In this document: positions 1-11,338 of the stretch, one piece after another | Numbering within the stretch: the first letter of the stretch is position 1 | How the letters are laid out: every line of letters begins with the position of its first letter | Notes under the pieces: model-generated | What the model saw: only the letters and a program-made list of their open reading frames with translations | What the model was told of the DNA's origin: nothing | Databases searched by the model: none | Made by a program: the position numbers and the translations under genes | Origin: a bacterium | GTDB taxonomy: Bacteria; Krumholzibacteriota; Krumholzibacteriia; LZORAL124-64-63 | Assembly (NCBI GenBank): GCA_016712675.1 | Contig: JADJQR010000001.1 | Location: forward strand, 496,001 to 560,000 | Length of the DNA stretch: 64,000 nucleotides | Direction of reading: 5' to 3'

Positions 1-358
1 CCGCACCGGGGGCAGAACCGGTCGGAGGTGGGGAGTGAGGCTCCGCATGACCTGCAGGTTTCCACGTCGCTCGTTTCACCAAGGTCGTGTTCGCGGGTGC
101 ACGATCGGCCCGGACCGTACGAAGGTACAGCGCTCGAGGCTAGGCGAAAGGAGGTTCCCTGCCTCCATCGCCATTGTCGAATCACACCGGAATTTTGCAA
201 TCGATTTTCGTTATCCTAGAGGGCTTTGCGGCCAATGACAACGTCATTGATCCTATTTCAGTTGAGAATGGCCATCAATTAATGCTAGGCTCTCCCAAGG
301 AACGCGACTCTCCGTCGGCCAAGCGGACCATCCGCCTGTCTCAGCATGAGGAGAGACC
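1..358. other. Leading non-coding stretch
   Basis: No supported gene lies here. Short open frames exist on both strands but lack a ribosome-binding site and recognisable protein content. The last hundred bases are clearly AT-richer than the rest and carry the probable promoter of the first gene. The end of an upstream gene beyond the window cannot be excluded. Confidence 0.5.
262..291 (+). promoter_or_regulatory. Candidate sigma70 promoter for the secreted operon
   Basis: A TTGAGA hexamer at 262-267 and TAGGCT at 286-291 are separated by 18 bases, and TG at 283-284 gives an extended -10. It sits about 70 bases before the first start codon, in an AT-rich patch. A similar TGCTAnnCT core recurs before two other secreted sorting-domain genes (near 37988 and 39324). 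Confidence 0.5.
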
Positions 359-904
359 ATGGCCTTGAGTTACAGGACTCCGCTCGCCCTCCTGCTGGCC
401 GCTTCCGCCGCGTTTGCCACCGGCGCCCGCGCCGAGCAGCTTCAGAAGGCCTCGTTCGCCGGCGCAACCGTCACGGCCGGCGGACTGGCCCACCAGCTGC
501 GCGGGACGCTCGGGGAGGTCGGCCTGGTGGGGCGGGCCCAGGGCGCCGGCTTCGCGCTGGCCCTGGGCTTCTGGCCGGGGCTGGGCACCGGCAACGTCTC
601 CGCGGCCGACCTGCCGGCGGCGCCCGCGCTCGACCTGCGCGCCGTCCCCAATCCCTTCAATCCCGCGACCGAGTTCCGCTTCAACCTGGCGCAGGACGGC
701 GCGGTGACGCTTCGCCTGTACGATCTGGCCGGGCGCCGGGTCCGCGCCATCGACGCCGGCAGGCTGGCGGCCGGGCCTGCCACCCTGCGCTGGGACGGGA
801 CCGATCAGCGGGGACGCGCGGTGGGCAGCGGCCGGTACTTCGCGCGGCTGACGCAGGACGGCGGCGCCCTGGGTCCGGTGCTCATGCTCATGCTGATCAA
901 GTAA
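359..904 (+). CDS. Secreted protein with FlgD-like C-terminal sorting domain
   Basis: A 181-residue protein with a classical signal peptide (residues 1-25, ending GARA|E). A short variable region follows, then a FlgD-like Ig-fold domain from about residue 98: VPNPFNPATEFRF, LYDLAGRRV, LRWDGTD and GRYFARL. In FCB bacteria such domains act as C-terminal sorting or anchoring signals for exported proteins. The first 90 residues contain FAGATVTAGG and a repeated ALGFWPG-like glycine pattern, with no enzyme signature. GAGGAGA lies directly before the ATG. The gene is first in a + strand run with the GIGT-repeat protein and a subtilase. The role is unknown; the domain call is firm. Confidence 0.85.
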   Translation: MALSYRTPLALLLAASAAFATGARAEQLQKASFAGATVTAGGLAHQLRGTLGEVGLVGRAQGAGFALALGFWPGLGTGNVSAADLPAAPALDLRAVPNPFNPATEFRFNLAQDGAVTLRLYDLAGRRVRAIDAGRLAAGPATLRWDGTDQRGRAVGSGRYFARLTQDGGALGPVLMLMLIK

Positions 905-955
905 TCCGTCACGGATCCACGCCTCTTCCACCCCTGAGCCCGAGCCGAGGAGACG

Positions 956-2197
956 ATGATGATGTTCGCAGCCAGGAAGTTCACCCTGACGCTCCTCGCG
1001 GCGGGGCTCCTCGCGGCGGGGGCCGCCGCGCAGGACGAGGACCTCGCTCCGGCCGCCGCCGATCCCGGCCCCGCGCCGACGGCTGCCAAGATCCTCATCC
1101 CGGTGAAGATCCCCTTCCAGGGCTTCCTGACCAGCGATGCCGGCGTCCCGCTGGACGGCACCGTGTCGCTCGGCTTCACGCTCTTCGATGCGGCCTCCGG
1201 CGGCAACGCCGTGTGGGGGCCGGAAACCCAGTCGGTCGCCGTGAGCGAAGGCCTGTTCCAGGCCAACCTGGGCGAGGTCGTGGCGCTGGATCCCGCCGAC
1301 TTCACCGCGGATGTATCGCTGTTCCTGGGCATCACCGTCGACGGCGGTGCGGAACTGTCGCCGCGCACCCCGCTGCTGTCGGTGCCGTTCGCCCTCAGCG
1401 CCGAGAACGCGACCAACGGCGGGGGCAGCGGCCTGTGGAGCACCAACGGCACGAACGTCTGGCGCGCCGGCGGCCGCGTGGGGATCGGGACCGCGGGCCC
1501 GCAGGCGCCGCTCGACGTGTGGGGCGACGTCTACGTCCAGAACGCCTCCTTCGAAGTTCGCAACAGCACCGGCGGGCGCGCCATCTACAACTGGGCCGGC
1601 GACCAGGCGCGCCTGCGGATCGGCGGCAACGGGGCCGGCGCCTCCAACGGCTTCGCGATCCAGGGCGGTGGCAACACGAACCTGCTGCGGGTGACCGGCA
1701 ACGGACGCGTGGGCATCGGCACTGGCGCCGAGAATCCCGCGACCACCCTTGACGTCTACGGTGCCGTCACGATCCGCGGCGGCGCGGACATCGTCGAGGG
1801 CTTCGGGACGCACGGCGACGAAGACGTGGAACCCGGCACGGTGATGGTGATCGACGCGGACAATGCCGGGAAGCTCGCCGTGTCCGACCGCACCTACGAC
1901 GCCCGCGTGGCCGGCGTGGTCTCCGGCGCCGGCGGCGTGCAGCCGGGCATCAAGCTGGGGCAGGACGGCCACCTGGACGGCGACCTGCCCGTGGCCATGA
2001 CCGGCCGCGTCTACGTCAAATGCACGACCGAGAACGGGCCCATCCGGCCGGGCGACCGGCTGACCACCGCGAGCCTGGCCGGCCACGCGATGAAGGCCCT
2101 GGACCGCGACCGCGCCGACGGCGCGGTGATCGGCAAGGCGATGTCCTCCCTCGAGAGCGGGACCGGCCTGGTGCTGGTGCTCGTGAACCTGCAGTAG
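956..2197 (+). CDS. Secreted GIGT-repeat (tail-fibre-like) protein
   Basis: A protein of up to 413 residues with a signal peptide. Three ATG codons are in tandem (956, 959, 962). The ribosome-binding site GAGGAGA at 947-953 is only 2 bases from the first, so 962 is the better-spaced start. After a proline/alanine-rich linker comes an FQGFLTSDAG region typical of secreted FCB proteins that also occur with tail-fibre-like repeats. Two GRVGIGT...LDV units follow (near residues 175 and 250), the motif seen in phage tail-fibre and cell-surface adhesin stalks. The last 130 residues (VEPGTVMVIDAD, then VYVKCTTENGPIRPGD) resemble a chaperone-like terminal domain, possibly of the G2 type; this is not certain. 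It is 10 bases upstream of the subtilase, so probably co-transcribed. Likely a trimeric surface fibre. Confidence 0.75.
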   Translation: MMMFAARKFTLTLLAAGLLAAGAAAQDEDLAPAAADPGPAPTAAKILIPVKIPFQGFLTSDAGVPLDGTVSLGFTLFDAASGGNAVWGPETQSVAVSEGLFQANLGEVVALDPADFTADVSLFLGITVDGGAELSPRTPLLSVPFALSAENATNGGGSGLWSTNGTNVWRAGGRVGIGTAGPQAPLDVWGDVYVQNASFEVRNSTGGRAIYNWAGDQARLRIGGNGAGASNGFAIQGGGNTNLLRVTGNGRVGIGTGAENPATTLDVYGAVTIRGGADIVEGFGTHGDEDVEPGTVMVIDADNAGKLAVSDRTYDARVAGVVSGAGGVQPGIKLGQDGHLDGDLPVAMTGRVYVKCTTENGPIRPGDRLTTASLAGHAMKALDRDRADGAVIGKAMSSLESGTGLVLVLVNLQ

Positions 2198-2207
2198 GAG
2201 GCCGGCC

Positions 2208-3878
2208 ATGCGATCGGTTCGAGTGCGTTCGGCGGCCTTGATCGTGATCCTGGCCTTGTCGGCACCGGCGGCCTGGGGCGCGCCGGCCCCGCGCGAGGAC
2301 GTCGTGCAGGTCCCCTGGGAGTACGACACCTCGGAGGGCTTCAACGTCCATCGGCTTACCCGCGACGACCTGGTCCGCACCGACACCATGGCGATGGTTC
2401 CCGGCTTCGACCCGGCCAGGATCGTCGACGCGCCGCCGGTGATCGACAAGCGCGACTTCCGACGGTTGCAGTCCAACGACTACGCGCCGGACCGCCTCTT
2501 CGTCCGCTTCAAGCCGGGGCGCGGCGACGGGGCGAAGTCCGCGGCGCACCGGATCGTGGGCGCCGAGGTGCTGACCGAATCCCCTGCCGTGCCCGACCTC
2601 GCGCTCGTGCGCCTAGCGCCGGGAATCGCGGTCGGCAAGGCGATCCATCAGTATCTCGACCGGGACGAGGTGCTCTACGCCGAGCCCCTCTACGACGCCA
2701 CCTTGTCGGCGGTCCCCAACGACCCCAACTGGGGGGACCTCTGGGGCCTGCGCGATGGGCCGGGCGCGACGTACGCCACGGACGCCTGGGACGAGCTCAC
2801 CGGCGGCGCCGACATCGTCGTGGCGATCATCGACGACGGCGTGGACACCCAGGAGTCGGACCTGTTCGCCAACCGCTGGCGTAACGAGGTCGAGTTCGCC
2901 GGCGTGCCCGGCGTGGATGACGACGGCAACGGCCGCATCGACGACACCTCCGGCTGGGATTTCGGCGACAACGACAGCACGATCCTCCCCTGCGGGACCA
3001 GCGACCACGGGACCCATGTCGCCGGCACGATCGGCGCCGTCGGCAACAACGGCGACCGCGTCGCGGGGATGCTCTGGACCTGCAAGTTGATGCCGATCAA
3101 GGTCCAGAGGGCGGACCAGTGCGGAACGCGGTCGCTGGACGGTTCCTGGCCTTTCGCGATCACGTACGCGGCGGCGAACGGGGCCCGGGTCTCGAACTGC
3201 AGCTTCGGCTCGTCCAGCTTCAGCCAGGCGACATCCGACATCATCCTGGCGACGCAGGCCGTCGGTCACCTGGTGATCGCCGCGGCGGGGAACGACGACA
3301 TCAACATCGACGCGACGCCCCAATACCCCGCCTCATACGCCCTGGACAACATCATCGCCGTGGCGGCCGTCGACCAGGCCGGCGCCCGTGCCTCGTTCTC
3401 GAACTACGGCGCGACGTCGGTCGACCTCGGCGCGCCCGGCGTCGACATCTGGAGCGTCTCGATCTTCGGCGACGTCTCCAAGAAGAGCGGAACGTCGATG
3501 GCCGCGCCGCACGTCGCCGGCGCCGCGGCGCTGATGCTGGGGCGCGCCCCGTACCTGACGTGGGACCAGGCCCGGCTGCGCCTGCTGGATTCGGTCATCG
3601 GCACCCCGTCGATGCAGGGCCTCACCACCACCGGCGGCCGGCTCTACGTGCCGCGCGCGCTGGGCGTCTGGGTGCGGCCGGGCGGACCTCTGGGCGGCGG
3701 CACCTACCAGTATGCGTACGGCGGGTATCAGCTCCAGCTGGCCCTGAGCGTGATGCCCAGGTGGGGCAACCTCAACATCCGGGCCGGCAGCATTCCGCAG
3801 TCGCAGGTGGGGGTTGTGACCATCACCAAGCCCATGACGATCTCGGCGGTGGGCGGAGCGGTGACGATCGGCAACTGA
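2208..3878 (+). CDS. Secreted subtilisin-family (S8) serine protease
   Basis: A 556-residue subtilase with signal peptide (about 1-24). It has a fervidolysin-like propeptide (about 95-165, DRLFVRFKPG then VLYAEPLYD) and a full S8 catalytic domain. Catalytic residues are visible: Asp209 in VVAIIDDGVD, His267 in DHGTHVAGT and Ser430 in SGTSMAAPHVAG, with the oxyanion Asn in AAAGND. The C-terminal 80 residues are glycine/tyrosine-rich (GGTYQYAYGGYQ) and end without the FlgD-like sorting domain found in the neighbouring genes. AGGAGG precedes the ATG, and the gap to the upstream gene is 10 bases. It may process the co-expressed surface proteins; that is inference. It converges with a second subtilase on the other strand. 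Confidence 0.93.
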   Translation: MRSVRVRSAALIVILALSAPAAWGAPAPREDVVQVPWEYDTSEGFNVHRLTRDDLVRTDTMAMVPGFDPARIVDAPPVIDKRDFRRLQSNDYAPDRLFVRFKPGRGDGAKSAAHRIVGAEVLTESPAVPDLALVRLAPGIAVGKAIHQYLDRDEVLYAEPLYDATLSAVPNDPNWGDLWGLRDGPGATYATDAWDELTGGADIVVAIIDDGVDTQESDLFANRWRNEVEFAGVPGVDDDGNGRIDDTSGWDFGDNDSTILPCGTSDHGTHVAGTIGAVGNNGDRVAGMLWTCKLMPIKVQRADQCGTRSLDGSWPFAITYAAANGARVSNCSFGSSSFSQATSDIILATQAVGHLVIAAAGNDDINIDATPQYPASYALDNIIAVAAVDQAGARASFSNYGATSVDLGAPGVDIWSVSIFGDVSKKSGTSMAAPHVAGAAALMLGRAPYLTWDQARLRLLDSVIGTPSMQGLTTTGGRLYVPRALGVWVRPGGPLGGGTYQYAYGGYQLQLALSVMPRWGNLNIRAGSIPQSQVGVVTITKPMTISAVGGAVTIGN

Positions 3879-3924
3879 GCCGGCCTTCGGCACACTCCGG
3901 GCCCGCGACGGGTCGGCCCGCAAC

Positions 3925-5160
3925 CTAGCGGTCGGACATCTGTCCATCCGTGACGGCGGGCACCCGCGCGCGGGCGGCCTCCACGGCCCGAGCTGCGTGG
4001 AGCACGCGCAGGCCCTCCTCGTTGCGGTCGGCCGTCTCCTCGAGCAGTTCGCGAACCTGGGCGCCGGTCAGGCCGGGGTTGATCGCGAGCATCTTTGCCG
4101 CCGCATTCGTGACGTTCGGCGTCGCCATGGACGTGCCCGAAGGGAACGACGCGGTCCCGCCGGGCAGGCGCGCCGGGACGCGCTCGCCGTTGGCATAGAG
4201 CGTCACCTCCTGGCCCCGGTTCGTGAGATCCATCAACTGGCCCCGACGGTCCACGGCCCCGACGAGCAGCAGGTTCGGCGCCGCAAAGCGCGTGGCCTGG
4301 TCGGACTCGGCCAGCGACTTGCCCGCGTTGCCGGCCGCCCCGACGAACAGGACGTGCCCGGCCTTCGCCATCCCTTCCTGAAGCACGGCGCGGATCCGGT
4401 CGACCGTGTACTGCGCCAGGCGGTCTCGTTCGTCCTCCGGCAGGTCCGGCGCGCAGGCCTTCAGGTTGCCGAGGTAGCTGGATTTCGCCCGTCCCCACGA
4501 CAGGTTGACCACGCGTGCGCCGCTGGCCACGAGGTAGTCCAGCAGGTCGGCGATCGATGCGGCTTCCCGGTCGGCCAGTTCCCGCGACCAGCAGGGAACC
4601 GGCGGCCGGCCGTGCCACCATTCCATGCGCGCCACGACGATCTCGGCCCGGCCGTTGCCGCGCAGCGCGATGTCGGCAACGCTCGTGCCGTGCGTGTAGG
4701 CGACCCAACGCCCGATGGCGGATTCCTGCGCTTCGCGCGCCTCCGGGTCCAGCGACTCCAGTCGCCGCTCCATGTCCCTGGCCAGCTCGCTGTCGACGCC
4801 GCTGTCCAGGTCGTCGATGGCCAGCAGCGCCGTGTCCAGCTCGGCACTGCGCGCCAGCAGCGCGTCGTCGAGCACGGCCATCGGCGTGTCCTGGCGCCGC
4901 TTGTGCGGATCGTAGCCGCGGATGAGCGCGACACCGCCGTCGCGCGCCAGCTGCCCGGCGAACATCAAGGTGTCCACGCCGCTGTCCCAGATGCCGATCC
5001 TCACGCGCGGGGCGGCGGGGTCGGGCGCGAGGATCACGTCGGTGTCCGGTTCGGCCCGGGCGACGGCCACGTCGGCGCACGCCAGGACCAGGCCCAGCAG
5101 GAGCGGGGACGTGGTCCCGGGCATGCCGGCCAGCCGGCGTCGTGTCGTGGCCTTGCGCAT
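3925..5160 (-). CDS. Second exported subtilase (S8), divergent type
   Basis: A 411-residue subtilase when started at the ATG at 5160, which is preceded by GGGAGATGG. The longer open frame to 5250 has no ribosome-binding site. An N-terminal basic and hydrophobic segment ([18 protein letters not shown]) is a signal peptide, possibly a lipoprotein because Cys is near its end. Catalytic triad: Asp59 (IGIWDSGVD), His157 ([10 protein letters not shown]) and Ser344 (SGTSMATPN), with Asn278 in GAAGNAG as the oxyanion residue. The Asp-His spacing of almost 100 residues is longer than usual and holds a charged helical insert ([21 protein letters not shown]). The GTSMATPNV...AAKMLAINP portion resembles the LPXTG-lacking S8 enzymes of Bacteroidota. 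It lies tail to tail with the other subtilase, 46 bases apart, with no recognised propeptide. Confidence 0.88.
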   Translation of the reverse strand: MRKATTRRRLAGMPGTTSPLLLGLVLACADVAVARAEPDTDVILAPDPAAPRVRIGIWDSGVDTLMFAGQLARDGGVALIRGYDPHKRRQDTPMAVLDDALLARSAELDTALLAIDDLDSGVDSELARDMERRLESLDPEAREAQESAIGRWVAYTHGTSVADIALRGNGRAEIVVARMEWWHGRPPVPCWSRELADREAASIADLLDYLVASGARVVNLSWGRAKSSYLGNLKACAPDLPEDERDRLAQYTVDRIRAVLQEGMAKAGHVLFVGAAGNAGKSLAESDQATRFAAPNLLLVGAVDRRGQLMDLTNRGQEVTLYANGERVPARLPGGTASFPSGTSMATPNVTNAAAKMLAINPGLTGAQVRELLEETADRNEEGLRVLHAARAVEAARARVPAVTDGQMSDR

Positions 5161-5323
5161 CGATCCATCTCCCGGGGTCCGAGGGGCCCGCTGCAGGGAG
5201 ACGCCGGCGGGGATCGGCGGCCCTCCCTTCGGCGACCCGCTCCTGATCAATGTAACGCGGAATCGCCGGGGATCGGGTCAGTCGATCCGCGGGGCAGCGG
5301 CGCGACGCCGCCGGGAGGACACA

Positions 5324-5353
5324 TTGACCTGCGCCGCACGGACATGCCACAAT
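5324..5353 (+). promoter_or_regulatory. Candidate sigma70 promoter of the membrane protein/RluA pair
   Basis: TTGACC (5324-5329) and CACAAT (5348-5353) are separated by 18 bases. It lies about 95 bases upstream of the small membrane protein start, in the divergent gap after the second subtilase. The -35 matches the consensus at 5 of 6 positions and the -10 at 4 of 6. Confidence 0.45.
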
Positions 5354-5448
5354 CCCGGGCAGGTGGCGGAGCGACGCCGGCCCACTCGGGTGGTGCCCCC
5401 GGATTGACCAGATTCACGAACCAGGCGACGAGCTGCAGGAGCCCCGGC

Positions 5449-5799
5449 ATGATCGACCATGACGAACCCGGGAGCGCGGACAAGCTGCACCAGCGCGCCT
5501 ACGATTTCTTCAAGCACCTGACCGGTGTCTCGCTGATATCGCTCGGCGGCATCACGGGGCTGCTGGGGGGGCAGGGGCCCGAAGTGCCGAAGGCGAAGCT
5601 GATCATGTTGATGACCTGTATCGGCCTGGCCGGCGCCGTTTCGCTGTTCACGGCAGCCTCCATCGTGGGCACCATCGATCTGGGAGAGAGAAGCCCGATC
5701 AGCACCAAGTCGGTCCGTCTTGCCATGCAGGTGGCCGTGTGGTCGCTGGTGGTGGGACTGGGCGCCGCCGTCCAGACCTTCGCGGCGCTGCTGATGTGA
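5449..5799 (+). CDS. Small membrane protein, unknown
   Basis: A 116-residue protein started at ATG 5449, preceded by AGGAG with 8-base spacing. The much longer open frame upstream is an antisense shadow of the second subtilase. An acidic N-terminus of about 20 residues leads to hydrophobic segments near residues 25-40, 50-72 and 90-115, suggesting three membrane helices. The pattern (HQRAYDFFKHLTGVSLISLGGITGL) resembles small bacterial membrane proteins with no assigned function. Its TGA stop overlaps the GTG start of the pseudouridine synthase, so the two are probably translationally coupled. Confidence 0.7.
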   Translation: MIDHDEPGSADKLHQRAYDFFKHLTGVSLISLGGITGLLGGQGPEVPKAKLIMLMTCIGLAGAVSLFTAASIVGTIDLGERSPISTKSVRLAMQVAVWSLVVGLGAAVQTFAALLM

Positions 5800-6500
5800 C
5801 GGCCTTGAACCGCAGGCCGACAGGGTCAAGCCGCCACCCCCTCCGGGGCCTCCGGATCCTGCACGAGGACCAGGACCTCCTGGTGGTCTGCAAGGAACCG
5901 GGCCTGCTGACGTCGAGCTACGACGGCGACCGGAACGCCACCGCCGAACGCCTGCTCACCGGCTACCTGCGCAAGGGCAGCAGCCGGTCGTGGATTCGGG
6001 CCTACACCGTCCACCGGCTGGATCGCGAGACCTCGGGCCTGCTCATCTTCGCCAAGAGCGCGGCCATCCAGCAGCAGCTGAAGGACAACTGGAAGGCCGT
6101 CGAGAAGCACTACACCGCCGTCGTGCACGGATGTCTCGCCGAGAAGAGCGGGACGTTCGCCGGCTACCTGGCGGAGAACGCGGACCAGTTCGTCTATGCT
6201 ACCCCCGATGCCGACAAGGGCAAGTGGTCCGAGACGCTGTATCGGGTCGTCAAGGAAACGCCGCGCTTCAGCCTGCTGGACCTCACGCTCCTGACCGGGC
6301 GCAAGAACCAGATCCGCGTCCACCTGGCCGACGCCGGGCACCCCGTTGCCGGCGACACGAAGTACGGGAAGAAGGGCGACCGGATTCCGCGGATGGCGCT
6401 GCACGCCCGGACGCTCTCGTTTCCGCATCCGCATGACGGGCGGTTGATGGCGTTCGAGGCGGAGGTGCCGGCGGCGATCCTGGGACTGATGGGATTCTGA
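5796..6500 (+). CDS. RluA-family RNA pseudouridine synthase
   Basis: A 234-residue enzyme that isomerises uridine to pseudouridine in rRNA or tRNA. The catalytic motif VHRLDRETSG holds the nucleophilic Asp76, counted from the GTG at 5796. Other family blocks are the N-terminal ILHEDQDLLVVCKEPG, the GRKNQIRVHLA core, and GHPVAGDTKYG with LHARTLSFPHP near the C-terminus. The N-terminal S4 domain of full-length RluC/RluD is missing, so this is the short RluA/TruC-like form. The GTG start is favoured over longer frames because it overlaps the upstream stop (GTGA). The RNA target cannot be read from the sequence. Confidence 0.9.
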   Translation: MTALNRRPTGSSRHPLRGLRILHEDQDLLVVCKEPGLLTSSYDGDRNATAERLLTGYLRKGSSRSWIRAYTVHRLDRETSGLLIFAKSAAIQQQLKDNWKAVEKHYTAVVHGCLAEKSGTFAGYLAENADQFVYATPDADKGKWSETLYRVVKETPRFSLLDLTLLTGRKNQIRVHLADAGHPVAGDTKYGKKGDRIPRMALHARTLSFPHPHDGRLMAFEAEVPAAILGLMGF

Positions 6501-6520
6501 CCACAACATCCCGCTGAACA

Positions 6521-6536
6521 TGGTATCATGAACACG
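6521..6536 (+). promoter_or_regulatory. Extended -10 element TGGTATCAT
   Basis: TGGTATCATGAACACG lies about 50 bases before the start of the secreted unknown gene. An almost identical block (TGGTATGATGAACACG, 17887-17902) precedes another secreted gene. The TGnTATCAT core reads as an extended -10 box; no convincing -35 was seen. Confidence 0.4.
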
Positions 6537-6578
6537 GCCAGCGCTCCGTGACCGAACACCCAGCGAGGAAGGCTGAAG

Positions 6579-7274
6579 ATGCGCAACACAGGTCTGGTTC
6601 TCACGGTGGTCTTCGTCGGCCTGGTCCTGGTCGGGACCTGCCCTGCCCAGACCGAGCCGCCGGCGGGCACCACCGTCCTGATGACCGCCGCCTGCTCGGG
6701 CGACAACATCTTGTTGTCCATCGACTTCACCGTGACGCTGGCGCCACCCGCCGAGCTCGTCGGCTGGATCGTCGAGCGCGAGACGATCGGCCTGTGCACC
6801 CCCGTGGCCCAGGTGACCGGCGTGCTACCCTGGCCGGCCCTCGGCCAGACCCACCTCGACCTGTCGGTCACCCCGGACAATGCCTGGTTCGATGCCATCT
6901 TCCGGATTTGGGCCGTCGACGCGGCCGGCAACCGGACCTTCATCTGGTGGCCGCAGCGTCAGGATTTCGCCCACGCCGAGTGCCTGCCGGGGCCCACGGT
7001 CGTCGGCCGCTTCGTCGAGCTTGCCGGCAACCTCCATTTCGAGAGCTGTGCCGGGATGTGCTGGCCGTCCCTCTCGATATTCGACGGCACCTACCCGCCC
7101 GGCGCGGAGGCCCTGGCGGGTACCGGGCAGGTCATGGCTCTCTACGGAGAGCTGCTTAGGGGCATGGAAGGTCCGTACATCAACGCCTCGCGCATGGAGC
7201 CGAGCTATCTGCCCTGCGACGCCGTTTCGGAGCCGTCCACGTCGTGGGGAGCGCTGAAGGCGAGCTACCGCTGA
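6579..7274 (+). CDS. Secreted protein of unknown function
   Basis: A 231-residue protein with a signal peptide (MRNTGLVLTVVFVGLVLVGT, cleaved about residue 24). The mature part begins with a probable beta-sandwich (TTVLMTAACSGDNILLSIDFTVTL) of the kind used as Ig or fibronectin-like modules. It contains a cysteine pair in HFESCAGMCW. GAGGAAGG is six bases before the ATG. There is no sorting domain and no enzyme motif. The C-terminal part (ALAGTGQVMALYGEL, ASRMEPSYLPCDAV) is not recognised. It stands alone between the pseudouridine synthase and glycogen phosphorylase. Confidence 0.7.
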   Translation: MRNTGLVLTVVFVGLVLVGTCPAQTEPPAGTTVLMTAACSGDNILLSIDFTVTLAPPAELVGWIVERETIGLCTPVAQVTGVLPWPALGQTHLDLSVTPDNAWFDAIFRIWAVDAAGNRTFIWWPQRQDFAHAECLPGPTVVGRFVELAGNLHFESCAGMCWPSLSIFDGTYPPGAEALAGTGQVMALYGELLRGMEGPYINASRMEPSYLPCDAVSEPSTSWGALKASYR

Positions 7275-7525
7275 TCCGTATCGCCCCCAGGGATTTCGTG
7301 GGACGCGGGCAGGGCCGACGATGCCCTCGATGAAACACCACCGATATCATCCACAATAGGCGAGCATCCGTGCGCGTGGCGGTCCCCATGCGCGCACGTG
7401 CCAAACAACCGCTACGGATCCGCCTGCTGCCGCCGATAGCTTCCTAGCCGCGGCTCCCGGTCGAATGCCGGGTGCCGGTCCGGCGTCGGACGGCATGGGC
7501 GACCACGGATGGACGAGGTGACGCG

Positions 7526-10003
<2,478 letters not shown>

Positions 10004-10053
10004 TCGGAGCGGCCTCCGGCCACGAGCCCCGCAACTTGACAGGGAGTGTCAGC

Positions 10054-11319
10054 ATGAGTGCGCACGAGAGCAGCGGAACCGGACAGGCGGCCGTGGCCGT
10101 CGCCCGCAAGGCCATCTTCGATCAGCAGCGCCACCTGTGGGGCTACGAGCTGTTCTGCGTCGGGAACACCGACGAATCGCCGACGGGCATCCCGGTTGCC
10201 GAGGACGTGCCGGTCTCGGTGGCCGCGAGCACTGGCGTGGGTCTGCAGCAGTTGATCGCGCGCCAGTTGCGGGTGATGGTCGCGTTGTCGGAGAAGAGCG
10301 TTCTCGACGATCGGGTCTATGCGTTGCCGCCTGCCTGCACCACCGTTCTCATCAACGAAGGCACCTTCTCCAGGAGCGGAGTGGCCGCGCGACTCGAGCA
10401 GTTGAAGGGCGACGGCTTCGCGGTGGCGGTGCCGGATTTCACGGCGCACCGCGACTGCGGCCCGCTCTATCGACAGGCGGACATCATCGGCGTGACCGTG
10501 GCGGGACGTACTCCGGCGGAGCTGGGCACGCTCCTGGCGGAGATCGGTCGCTTCGGGGCACTCCCCATGGCGAGCCACGTTCCCGACTCGGAATGTGTCG
10601 TCGCGTGCCGCGATCTCGGATTCCGGCTTTTCCAGGGTCCGTTCAGCAAGGAGCCGGAGATCGTCCGCCTGCGGCGCGTGTCGTCGGGGCAGATCGCTCG
10701 CTTCAATCTGCTGAAGCTGATCGGGTCGGACGATCCGGACCTCGGCGCCATCGCCACGGAGATCCAGGGCGATGCAACGGTCAGCTTCCGGCTCCTGACG
10801 TACCTGAACTCGGCTTCCTTCGGCCTGGCGAACCGGGTCAACTCCATCTCCCAGGCCGTCAGCCTGCTCGGCTGGCGCCGTGTGCGGACCTGGCTGCGTG
10901 TCGTCCTGCTGAGTGACATCGGCCAGACCGCCGCCATGTCCGAGCTGCTGCGACTGGCCTCGCAGCGGGCACGGTTCCTCGAGGTGATCGCGACGCGCTA
11001 TGCGTTCTGGGGCTTCGACCCCGAGAGCATGCATCTGCTGGGGCTGTTCTCGCTGCTGGACGCGATGATGGGGATTCCGATGCGGGAGGTGGTGGGGTTC
11101 CTGCCGCTGGACAGCAGCCTCAAGGCCGCCCTCTGTGACGAGCCGAACAGCGAGTACGTGCCGCTGCTCCAGCTGGTCAAGGACCTGGAGGACGCACGCT
11201 GGGCCGAGGTCGATGCCGCTGCGCGGCGCCTCAATCTCGATGCGGTCGGAGTGCGCGAAGCGTTCCTGGATGCGGCCACCGTTGCCGGGGATCTGGACGT
11301 GATGGCCGGCGCCGGCTGA
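10054..11319 (+). CDS. Degenerate EAL plus HDOD signalling protein
   Basis: A 421-residue protein of the YuxH/CdgJ type. The N-terminal 200 residues follow an EAL-domain pattern (ARKAIFDQQRHLWGYELF) but lack the EAL, DDFG and ExVE catalytic motifs: the corresponding stretches read YELF, VPDFTAH and ASHVPDSE. It therefore probably does not hydrolyse cyclic di-GMP. From about residue 205 comes an HDOD domain (LLKLIGSDDPDLGAIATEIQ, LNSASFGLANRVNSISQAV, LLGWRRVRTWLRVVLL), usually a scaffold for partner proteins. AGGGAG precedes the ATG at 10054; the longer frame from 9892 overlaps glycogen phosphorylase and is rejected. It is 50 bases downstream of glgP and may be co-transcribed. Confidence 0.88.
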   Translation: MSAHESSGTGQAAVAVARKAIFDQQRHLWGYELFCVGNTDESPTGIPVAEDVPVSVAASTGVGLQQLIARQLRVMVALSEKSVLDDRVYALPPACTTVLINEGTFSRSGVAARLEQLKGDGFAVAVPDFTAHRDCGPLYRQADIIGVTVAGRTPAELGTLLAEIGRFGALPMASHVPDSECVVACRDLGFRLFQGPFSKEPEIVRLRRVSSGQIARFNLLKLIGSDDPDLGAIATEIQGDATVSFRLLTYLNSASFGLANRVNSISQAVSLLGWRRVRTWLRVVLLSDIGQTAAMSELLRLASQRARFLEVIATRYAFWGFDPESMHLLGLFSLLDAMMGIPMREVVGFLPLDSSLKAALCDEPNSEYVPLLQLVKDLEDARWAEVDAAARRLNLDAVGVREAFLDAATVAGDLDVMAGAG

Positions 11320-11338
11320 GCACCGCTTTCGCTGCCGG

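Noticed and set aside
341-2476. 711-codon minus-strand frame over the first two genes
   Set aside because: No domain, low-complexity composition, and two clear + strand genes with signal peptides and ribosome-binding sites occupy the same bases.
3997-5799. 600-codon + strand frame extending upstream of the small membrane protein
   Set aside because: The first 480 codons are antisense to the second subtilase; only the last 116 residues, with their own ribosome-binding site, look real.
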